Part shown: one piece after another, positions 1-5,502 of the stretch | How positions within the stretch are numbered: position 1 is the stretch's first letter | How the letters are laid out: every line of letters starts with the position of its first letter | Source: JAVBOP01 sp031550405 | Lineage (GTDB): Bacteria > Bacteroidota > Ignavibacteria > Kapaibacteriales > UBA2268 | Assembly: GCA_031550405.1 (NCBI GenBank) | Contig: JAVBOP010000216.1 | Location: forward strand, 1-11,859 | Direction: 5' to 3' | Length of the DNA stretch: 11,859 nt | The notes under the pieces: generated by a model | Databases searched by the model: none | What the model was told of the DNA's origin: nothing | The model's input: the letters and a program-made list of their open reading frames with translations, nothing else | Program-made: the position numbers and the translations under genes

Positions 1-88
1 AATTCAGGAAATCTTACCGCTTAGCGGTATATGCGATGCAGAAAGGAGGGACGGGCATAAAAGCCCCAAAATTGCCCTTTTAGCGGCT
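1..88 (+). other. Left edge, upstream of the Cys-rich gene
   Basis: No complete gene fits here. The reading frame of the gene that starts at 89 stays open back to base 2, with no ATG, GTG or TTG codon in that frame. The codons just before 89 (reading HKSPKIALLAA) would supply the positive n-region and extra core that the signal peptide lacks if translation began at 89. A second frame is open from base 3 to a TAG at 81-83 and contains an ATG at 36. A purine-rich AAAGGAGGG lies at 42-50, too far from 89 to serve it. A short GGGC/GCCC stem (53-56 with 63-66) has no T-run after it. The true start of the first gene may lie upstream or involve a frameshift. Confidence 0.4.
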
Positions 89-976
89 ATGATGGTAGCA
101 ATAATGATGGGCATGATGATGCCAAACAGCGTATGGGCGCAGCCTGGACAATATCCAGTAAATTTTATAAATGTGCCGATAACTAAGCAAACAGAGTATT
201 ATGCACTATATCAAGATATGTTGCCATACTCAACAATACCTAATTTACAGTGGACACCACCTTGTTACAATAATGACGATGGCAGTGTTTGTAATGGCTG
301 GAATCCTTGGACCTACGAAACAGCTATTATTGAACATCCTAATTTTCCTGGATGTCCGGTTTTAGTTACGTACAAAATAAGAATGTGTTCTACTAATGTT
401 AAAATAAGGCAAATATACATAGACAATATTGCTCTTAAGACTCCAAATGCCAATGCCTGCCTATCATTGAGAAATTATCTTGGTTGGAATGGCGAGGAAA
501 TATCTAATGCAGATATAAATAACAATCAGTTTGAGCATGATTTGTACGCACTCGTTGCTAAACATAATTTTATGAAATTAGCGGAAATGTTTGAACCCGA
601 AGATCTGCTTTGCGATGATTATGATCATTCCAGAATTTCGTATTATGCAGGCAGCTGTCGGGGAGTATGCAGGGCACATTTTCTTTTACCAGAAGGGGTT
701 AATGTTACAATACGTTCTCCAAGATACTGTTCAGCAGAGCTTTGTTGCCGTGTAGATAACCTGTTTTGTATGGATGCAGATGGCAATCTTGTGCATAGAG
801 AAGAAAAAACAACTATAGAAAATGCGGAAGAGTGCAATACCTATCCCGAAACAGATCAACAGTGTGCAGATTATTTTAGGCGGTATCCAAACTATTATCC
901 ATACATCACAGATGCTTGGGTTACAAGATGTAATATTAACAGCTGCGAAGCTACATTTTTAAATCTTGGCGACTAA
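89..976 (+). CDS. Cysteine-rich secreted protein of unknown function
   Basis: I do not recognise a family. From the ATG at 89 the protein has 295 residues. It begins with a Met-rich hydrophobic stretch ending in a plausible signal-peptidase site (VWA|QPG, after residue 17), so it is probably exported. The mature part has 16 cysteines, including an adjacent pair (ELCC) and many Cys near aromatic residues, which suggests a disulfide-stabilised extracellular protein. It has no T9SS sorting domain and ends NLGD. Its TAA overlaps the first base of an ATG (TAATG at 974-978), and the next gene's likely start is 11 bp further on, so the two are almost certainly co-transcribed and probably translationally coupled. 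The start is uncertain: the frame is open to the left edge, no Shine-Dalgarno site precedes 89, and the signal peptide has no basic n-region unless upstream codons are included. Its reality rests on length, signal peptide and coupling. Confidence 0.75.
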   Translation: MMVAIMMGMMMPNSVWAQPGQYPVNFINVPITKQTEYYALYQDMLPYSTIPNLQWTPPCYNNDDGSVCNGWNPWTYETAIIEHPNFPGCPVLVTYKIRMCSTNVKIRQIYIDNIALKTPNANACLSLRNYLGWNGEEISNADINNNQFEHDLYALVAKHNFMKLAEMFEPEDLLCDDYDHSRISYYAGSCRGVCRAHFLLPEGVNVTIRSPRYCSAELCCRVDNLFCMDADGNLVHREEKTTIENAEECNTYPETDQQCADYFRRYPNYYPYITDAWVTRCNINSCEATFLNLGD

Positions 977-977
977 T

Positions 978-982
978 GGAGG
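978..982 (+). promoter_or_regulatory. Ribosome binding site that decides the start of the Asp-box gene
   Basis: GGAGG lies five bases before the ATG at 988. It is inside the codons that would be read if translation began at the ATG at 976, so 988 is the better start. It is also the clearest Shine-Dalgarno site in the window and overlaps the end of the upstream gene, fitting coupled translation. Confidence 0.7.
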
Positions 983-987
983 CTGCA

Positions 988-1602
988 ATGAATACACTAA
1001 AGAGCAAAACAATCAAGACACTAATGTTGGCTTTCTGCCTTGCTTTATCGTCTGCTTATTTAATAGCTGATGATACGCATACAGGTAATGTAGTTAAATT
1101 TGACAAAATAGTATTTACTAATTCCCAAAATATGACCTTTACATCAATAGATGGAGGTAATACATGGAGTAAGAAAGTCGATAATATTGCGACAGAAAAG
1201 AAAGAAGAAAAATTTGCAAACCAAATCTTTGTAACTAACAAAGGCAAGCAATTTGTTTCTTTTAATTATGGCAAAACTTGGAAAGAAAAACACACGCTAC
1301 AAGGAAATACTGGAGGAGCGGATACTGTTACACCTTTGATTGTGTATCCTAATCCTATTGGCACTGATGCTAAGCTTTCTCTTTTGTTTATATATCCCTT
1401 GAATAGCATGGGTGACGCATCAATAAAGATTTTCAATCAATCTAATCAAATGCTTTATAACGGATACTATAAGGTTATGAGTGGTGAGAATTCAATTGAT
1501 ATCAAGTTGACAAACGATTTTATAGCTGGAATTTATTACATAGTAATGAAAATTGATGATAGTACAGAAACAATTTACAATGCTTCTTTTATTGTTCAAT
1601 AA
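988..1602 (+). CDS. Small secreted Asp-box protein with T9SS sorting domain
   Basis: A 204-residue exported protein, started at 988 because of the GGAGG site (an in-frame ATG at 976 would add four residues). Residues 1-27 are a signal peptide with basic n-region (KSKTIK), hydrophobic core and cleavage near LIA|DD. The short mature domain carries two Asp-box/BNR-like turns about 38 residues apart: SIDGGNTW (53-60) and a degenerate SFNYGKTW (91-98). Each follows a similar 'I-F/V-T-N' strand, so it looks like two propeller-type hairpins. Residues about 117-204 form a type A T9SS C-terminal domain: the YPNP entry motif (120-123), a beta-rich centre with SIKIFNQSNQML, and the closing FIAGIYYIVMKI. 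The protein is therefore predicted to cross the outer membrane by T9SS and be surface-attached or released. It is coupled to the Cys-rich gene upstream, which lacks a CTD, so the two may work as a pair (inference). Ligand or enzymatic role is unknown; two Asp boxes are too few for a sialidase. Confidence 0.85.
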   Translation: MNTLKSKTIKTLMLAFCLALSSAYLIADDTHTGNVVKFDKIVFTNSQNMTFTSIDGGNTWSKKVDNIATEKKEEKFANQIFVTNKGKQFVSFNYGKTWKEKHTLQGNTGGADTVTPLIVYPNPIGTDAKLSLLFIYPLNSMGDASIKIFNQSNQMLYNGYYKVMSGENSIDIKLTNDFIAGIYYIVMKIDDSTETIYNASFIVQ

Positions 1603-1619
1603 TTTTTAATCACAATCCC

Positions 1620-1647
1620 GTAGAGCCGTTGCATGCAACGGCTCTAC
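1620..1647 (+). repeat. Palindromic intergenic repeat, copy 1 (perfect)
   Basis: A perfect 28-bp palindrome: GTAGAGCCGTTGCA followed directly by its reverse complement. It starts 17 nt after the stop codon of the Asp-box gene and is followed by an A/T-rich run (ATTTTAAAAATTTTT). It can form a 14-bp cruciform or RNA stem, so transcript termination or 3' end protection is possible. Two further copies with one mismatch each lie at 3409 and 5086. It resembles REP-type palindromes known from many bacteria; that assignment is inference. Confidence 0.9.
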
Positions 1648-1793
1648 ATTTTAAAAATTTTTAATCACAAATAAGTAATTATAAAAATATAAGGAAATTA
1701 ATTAAGATGAAAATAATATTAACAATAATATTTATTTGGGCAGGTTTGCTTAATCTGTATGCAGGGCAGTGGCAGCTGGTGCCGTACGGCGAG
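1620..1793 (+). repeat. 174-bp direct repeat, copy A (palindrome + leader + signal-peptide codons)
   Basis: This block is collinear without gaps with 5086-5259 (offset 3466 bp), with about nine mismatches by eye. It spans palindrome copy 1, the AT-rich leader with the AAGGAAA ribosome-binding region (1691-1697), the ATG at 1707 and the first 29 codons. Similarity stops abruptly after codons for VPYGE. Copy A heads an intact gene; copy B heads a truncated one. Confidence 0.9.
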
Positions 1794-3389
1794 GCTATAG
1801 AAAGCGGTCGTGGACATCCTATAACACATCAATTTTATGAAAAGGACGGAAAAATATTTTTACTTAATCTGCTCACTCATCCATATATTATAGATGGAGA
1901 AGATGGCGTGGGAGCGCCTGTGTACAAGCAGCATTACGGAATTTCTGCAACAATATTCGACACTATCACTAAAAAAACAATATTTAAAATCAGAGAAGTT
2001 GACAGTAGCGAAAATTTTCGTTCAAAAATACCAACATTGATGTATCTTGATGAAAATAATGAAGTTACCATACTTTCAAATTATCCTAAAAAATATATAC
2101 CGGTTCCTGCCTTGCGAGGCTATCGATTAAACCTCAAACGCTATTCCTTAGAGCTTACTCCTGAACTTAAATATGATTATCTTGAAGAAAAGGATACGGT
2201 CTGCATAGATTCCAATGGTAAAGAGCGGCAGACCACAGGTGCTTACGCATATTATCCTGCTGTATACGACGGCAATGAATATCTTAGTGCTTTAAATTCT
2301 TTTGAAGATAATTCAAATTGGCTTCTTAGCAAACATGATAAAGATGGTAAATTAATAGGCAAGGCGTTATCTAAAGGTTTTTATAAACAAACAACATTAA
2401 CCGATACCACCTATTTAAGAGGCAATTTTATGATATATGCTGATGGGCATGATTTTGTAAGAGATGGATATTTATATGTCAATGCCAGATGTCATGAAAG
2501 ACTATATACACCATCCACCATATCTACAGGCGGCACAACGACACGGCGCAATGTTACGACTTTGCTCAAGGTTGTTCCGGCTCCGGATGCTCAAATATTG
2601 TGGAGTTGTTTGGTAAACACAGATTCGAGCTATGGCATTGGAGGTAGATTCAAAATATCCGAATATGAAGAGGCTTCTGGCAAACATATATGCTATGCCG
2701 CCTGTCGCGAAGAATTTCTTGACAATAGAGAAGAGTCGGATTTGGAACACCATTATTATTGCATTGCTGAGGTAGATTATTCTACAGGCGAGCTTTTGAA
2801 CTATATTCCGTTCCAGACAGATTGGAGATTTGAGTTACAGCTAAAGAGTGTTCATAAAACCGCATCAGGTGATTTTGAATTTGCCGCTGTAACAAAAACA
2901 TATCCAACCGCCCCTTATACCAAGCTTATTGGCAGGCTCTCAAGAGATGGTAAAATTACAACTCTTGATACAATCGTGGGCTTAGGCTCTGACGACGAAT
3001 GGAGTCTTGATGGCTACATGTATAGTCCAAGCGGGAATTATATCGTTATGCACAAAGATAATGCAGATTCAACGAAAACATCTCAGCTTTATCAAGTAAC
3101 TCCGCTTGGCGCTATCCCCGAGCCGGCGATTATTAAAAATTATTCATTATTCCCCAACCCAGCAAGCGACGACTGCACCCTGAGCATGGACATGACCGAA
3201 GCCGGCAGCGTAAGCATCAGCCTTTCCGACATGTTAGGCAGAAACATCATGCAGATCTACGACGGCTATGCAGAAGCAGGTATATTTACTAAGACATTCG
3301 ATACCAAGCACTTAGCCAGCGGCGTATACAGCGTTATCATCCGCATCGGCGACAAAGCAAAGGCAGAAAAACTGATAATAAATAGGTAG
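1707..3389 (+). CDS. T9SS cargo protein, large secreted beta-rich protein
   Basis: A 560-residue exported protein. Residues 1-19 are a signal peptide (MKIILTIIFIWAG..., cleavage near LYA|GQ). The central part, about 20-470, is beta-rich with short repeated strand/turn units (for example LSKHDKDGKLIG at 208-218 and LIGRLSRDGKITTLD at 407-421), suggesting a beta-propeller, but I recognise no named family. Residues about 479-560 are a clear T9SS type A sorting domain: SLFPNPASDD, SVSISLSDMLGRNIMQ, then HLASGVYSVIIRIGDKAKAE and the end KLIINR. An AAGGAAA site lies 9 nt before the ATG. The DNA for the sorting domain is clearly more GC-rich than the rest (33 of 60 bases at 3181-3240, against 16 of 60 at 2281-2340), so this end may have been exchanged with another gene. 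Its first 29 codons and leader recur at 5086-5259. Surface or secreted location is predicted; substrate unknown. Confidence 0.88.
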   Translation: MKIILTIIFIWAGLLNLYAGQWQLVPYGEAIESGRGHPITHQFYEKDGKIFLLNLLTHPYIIDGEDGVGAPVYKQHYGISATIFDTITKKTIFKIREVDSSENFRSKIPTLMYLDENNEVTILSNYPKKYIPVPALRGYRLNLKRYSLELTPELKYDYLEEKDTVCIDSNGKERQTTGAYAYYPAVYDGNEYLSALNSFEDNSNWLLSKHDKDGKLIGKALSKGFYKQTTLTDTTYLRGNFMIYADGHDFVRDGYLYVNARCHERLYTPSTISTGGTTTRRNVTTLLKVVPAPDAQILWSCLVNTDSSYGIGGRFKISEYEEASGKHICYAACREEFLDNREESDLEHHYYCIAEVDYSTGELLNYIPFQTDWRFELQLKSVHKTASGDFEFAAVTKTYPTAPYTKLIGRLSRDGKITTLDTIVGLGSDDEWSLDGYMYSPSGNYIVMHKDNADSTKTSQLYQVTPLGAIPEPAIIKNYSLFPNPASDDCTLSMDMTEAGSVSISLSDMLGRNIMQIYDGYAEAGIFTKTFDTKHLASGVYSVIIRIGDKAKAEKLIINR

Positions 3390-3408
3390 GTTTTTTATTC
3401 ATAATCCT

Positions 3409-3436
3409 GTATAGCCGTTGCATGCAACGGCTCTAC
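3409..3436 (+). repeat. Palindromic intergenic repeat, copy 2
   Basis: Same 28-bp palindrome as at 1620 with one change in the left arm (GTATAGCC instead of GTAGAGCC), leaving a stem with one mismatch near its base. It begins 19 nt after the stop codon of the gene ending at 3389. The spacer (TTTTTTATTCATAATCCT) is nearly the same as that before copy 3. After it comes a different leader (AAGGAAA at 3447-3453) for the gene at 3462. Confidence 0.88.
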
Positions 3437-3461
3437 GATATATAATAAGGAAAAACATAAC

Positions 3462-5000
3462 ATGAAAAAACATAATATAAAAGTAAAATTGTATTTTTTA
3501 GCAATATTTTCGATAATATTATTGCCGGAATTATCGGCGGAAGAATGGATATACTACCCACCTAATGTGTTAAAACCTTGGCAGGTTCAAACTCTTAATA
3601 TTCCGCCTGTTGAGTTGCAGTTGCAAAAAGGGAATTATATATATTTGGAAGACAAGTCTGAGAATTTTTGGGGAAGCATAGATATTTCTACAATTGGCGA
3701 AAAACCTGTAGAGAAATTAATTGAAACAGGAAATGCCAAAGAATTTATGTCCATCAGAGAAATCAATTTAGATGAAAAGAATACTTTATGGAATTTACAT
3801 TCGGAATATAATGCAGAAACATACACATATATACATAAATTATATATGTACGATGGCAAAAAATTTGTACAAAAAACAGATGGATTGCCTTTGAATGAAT
3901 CAGGCTATTTAAATCTCGCCGATGCCGGAAAATTTCTTAAGAACGAAGAAGGTGAGCTATATTTGATTGCAAAATACGAACTCCTTAAAATCACAGCAGA
4001 AGACATTATTTCAACCCAAATGTTTTATTGGAAAGATGAGGATAAAGAAACGGCTAAGTTTCCAGTTAAAAAGATTGTCGGAAGCTTTAATTTACCATTC
4101 CTTTGGAAAAATTACCTGTGCTTTAAGCATAATTCCAAAGATACTTTGTATATGTATGACTATAAAAATCCTAATTCCAAAGATGCCAAACAATATTGCT
4201 GGGCTGATTTAGGCATTCCTGCAACACAAACACCTAAATTTATACCTTATGGTGATGAAATATTAGTAGAGTGCAAGATATCTAACAACCTGCCCGAAGT
4301 ATTTTATATATTTAAAGATGAGCAATTGAAACTCATCGAATTGGATTATTATGAGGAAACAAAGGCAAAAGGTTATTTTCCATTCATTTGGGAAATAAAA
4401 ATTATAAATCAAAACGAATTAAGAGTAAATATGACCACATCTGTTTCTGAAGATTCTTCATATTCGGAGATCTTATATTTCGATAAAAATACAGGTCAAT
4501 TAAAGGAAAAATATTTGATGCCGCTTGTACCTCACAGTGTGAGTGGTGAAATGGTAAGATTTTCCAGACCGTCTATATTTGAGGCTAAGAATGGAAATTT
4601 ATATTTAACATCTGAAACAGCTTCTGGCAAAGACAAGGCAAACGGCATCTTGAAATTTTCACGTACTAATGGAAGCATAAATGAAAGTGAAACCGGAAGT
4701 TCGCTTCTTTCCAAGCTGCATATTTTTAGTTTATATCCGAGTGTTTTGATAAATAACGAAGTAACAGTTGATTTTTATTGCGAACCTAAAGCGTATTCTC
4801 AATTTAGCGTAGATGTGAGTGATATTTTAGGGCAACAAATCAAAGATTTCAATTATTCAATCGAAAGCTACAATCTCACAACAGGACGCGGATTAATGAA
4901 ATTAAAATTCAACAGCAATTTATTATGCAAAGGCGTAAAAATCATTTCTTTGCGTGTTAACAATGCAGTGTGTTCAAAGGCACTTGTTGTTATAGATTAA
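3462..5000 (+). CDS. Secreted propeller-like protein with diverged T9SS sorting domain
   Basis: A 512-residue exported protein. Signal peptide at 1-26 (basic MKKHNIKVK, hydrophobic core, cleavage at LSA|EE). Residues about 50-400 contain strand units like those of two-component-regulator-type propeller blades (Reg_prop): INLDEKNTLW (101-110), LYMYDGKKFV (127-136) followed by TDGLPLN, and GNLYLTSE (378-385), so a beta-propeller is likely. Residues about 419-512 look like a T9SS type A CTD: FSLYPSVLINNEVTVDF, SVDVSDILGQQIKDF, and the final GVKIISLRVNNAV. The usual PNP is replaced by PSV, so the domain is diverged. An AAGGAAA site lies 8 nt before the ATG. The gene follows palindrome copy 2 and reads in the same direction as its neighbours. 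Directly after its stop lies the tail of another CTD (5003-5066), so its 3' side has been rearranged. Function beyond secretion is unknown. Confidence 0.85.
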   Translation: MKKHNIKVKLYFLAIFSIILLPELSAEEWIYYPPNVLKPWQVQTLNIPPVELQLQKGNYIYLEDKSENFWGSIDISTIGEKPVEKLIETGNAKEFMSIREINLDEKNTLWNLHSEYNAETYTYIHKLYMYDGKKFVQKTDGLPLNESGYLNLADAGKFLKNEEGELYLIAKYELLKITAEDIISTQMFYWKDEDKETAKFPVKKIVGSFNLPFLWKNYLCFKHNSKDTLYMYDYKNPNSKDAKQYCWADLGIPATQTPKFIPYGDEILVECKISNNLPEVFYIFKDEQLKLIELDYYEETKAKGYFPFIWEIKIINQNELRVNMTTSVSEDSSYSEILYFDKNTGQLKEKYLMPLVPHSVSGEMVRFSRPSIFEAKNGNLYLTSETASGKDKANGILKFSRTNGSINESETGSSLLSKLHIFSLYPSVLINNEVTVDFYCEPKAYSQFSVDVSDILGQQIKDFNYSIESYNLTTGRGLMKLKFNSNLLCKGVKIISLRVNNAVCSKALVVID

Positions 5001-5002
5001 TT

Positions 5003-5066
5003 ACGATACTGGCATGTATTCCGCATCGGCGACGAAAGCCGCACCAAAGGCATCGCCATTTATTAA
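5003..5066 (+). pseudogene. Orphan T9SS sorting-domain tail
   Basis: Just after the stop codon at 5000, another frame reads FRIGDESRTKGIAIY and stops at TAA 5064-5066. This is a typical last strand of a T9SS type A CTD, like the end of the gene at 1707-3389 (IIRIGDKAKAEKLIINR), with which it shares 13 identical bases (CCGCATCGGCGAC). The preceding bases (CTGGCATGTATTC) look like a damaged 'LAGMYxF' segment. No start codon or upstream body belongs to it, so it is the broken 3' end of a lost cargo gene. Palindrome copy 3 follows its stop by 19 nt, just as at the intact gene. Confidence 0.6.
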
Positions 5067-5085
5067 TTTTTATTCATAAATCCTT

Positions 5086-5113
5086 GTAGCGCCGTTGCAT
5101 GCAACGGCTCTAC
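5086..5113 (+). repeat. Palindromic intergenic repeat, copy 3
   Basis: Same 28-bp palindrome with one change (GTAGCGCC for GTAGAGCC). It starts 19 nt after the TAA of the orphan CTD tail and is followed by AATTTAAAAATTTTT, as in copy 1. It lies at the left edge of the 174-bp direct repeat. Confidence 0.88.
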
Positions 5114-5259
5114 AATTTAAAAATTTTTAGTCACAAATAAGTAATTATAAAAATATAAGGAAATTAATTAAGATGAAAATAATTATAACAATAATATTTA
5201 TTTTGGCAGGTTTGTTTAATCTGTATGCAGGGCAGCGGCAGTTGGTGCCGTACGGCGAG
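5086..5259 (+). repeat. 174-bp direct repeat, copy B
   Basis: Near-identical, gap-free copy of 1620-1793: palindrome, AT-rich leader, AAGGAAA site, ATG and 29 codons including the signal peptide. Most differences in the coding part are silent or conservative (e.g. WAGLLN to LAGLFN). Beyond 5259 the two sequences have nothing obvious in common. Confidence 0.9.
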
Positions 5260-5301
5260 CTTGCGGGCATTGGTAACGCCAAAAAGATAATTCCTAATTA
5301 A
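5173..5301 (+). pseudogene. Truncated T9SS-cargo gene start (signal peptide plus short tail)
   Basis: An ATG at 5173 opens a 42-codon frame that closes at TAA 5299-5301. The first 29 codons match the start of the gene at 1707 and encode a signal peptide (MKIIITIIFILAGLFNLYA|GQ). The remaining residues, ELAGIGNAKKIIPN, match nothing else here. The full leader and ribosome-binding region are kept, so a 42-residue pre-peptide could still be made and exported. The simplest reading is the 5' end of a cargo gene whose body was lost by deletion. A genuine small secreted peptide is less likely but not excluded. Confidence 0.6.
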
Positions 5302-5502
5302 TATACAATAAGGCTGTTAAGCCAAATCCAGATACTGTAAATTTAATTTTAAAATCAAATCCTGCTACTGGCGGTTCAACAATCGCAGCGGAAAATATGA
5401 AAAAGGTCAAACCGCAATAATCGAAGCTATAGCCAATAATGAATATTTATTCATAAACTGGACGGATGACGCGGGCAATGTTATATCTACTTCATGCAAT
5501 AT
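5298..5502 (+). pseudogene. Frameshifted InlB B-repeat-like domain relic
   Basis: Two frames together read like a bacterial InlB B-repeat/'Flg_new' type repeat: first VNLILKSNPATGGSTIAA (frame open 5298-5420), then, shifted by one base near 5390, GKYEKGQTAIIEAIANNEY followed by LFINWTDDAGNVIST. Known repeats of this family have the order 'L...NP.GGG.....G.Y..G..V.I.A...GY.F..WT', so the two pieces are continuous if one base (for example a G near 5391) is restored. The relic also lies in a different frame from the truncated start at 5173, and it runs into the 3' end of the opposite-strand gene at 5503. This is dead coding sequence of a secreted multi-domain protein, probably the former continuation of the truncated start (inference). 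Confidence 0.55.

Noticed and set aside
51..68. GGGC-ATAAAA-GCCC stem as a terminator before the first gene
   Set aside because: A stem of four pairs without a following T-run is too weak.
976..987. ATG at 976 as start of the Asp-box gene
   Set aside because: It has no ribosome binding site of its own, and its codons contain the GGAGG that serves the ATG at 988, which begins a normal signal peptide.
3967..4212. An 81-codon + strand frame inside the gene 3462-5000
   Set aside because: It is out of frame with a long exported protein, has no ribosome site and low-complexity Lys/Ile content.
1620..5113. The three palindromes as a CRISPR array or IS ends
   Set aside because: Spacing is 1.7-1.8 kb with whole genes between, there are no spacers, no cas genes, no transposase and no visible target-site duplication.
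5439..5454. ATGAATA/TATTCAT hairpin as terminator of the dehydrogenase gene
   Set aside because: Only 7 A/T-rich pairs with a tiny loop and no T-run on the minus strand; it also lies inside the InlB-like relic, so its pattern has a coding origin.
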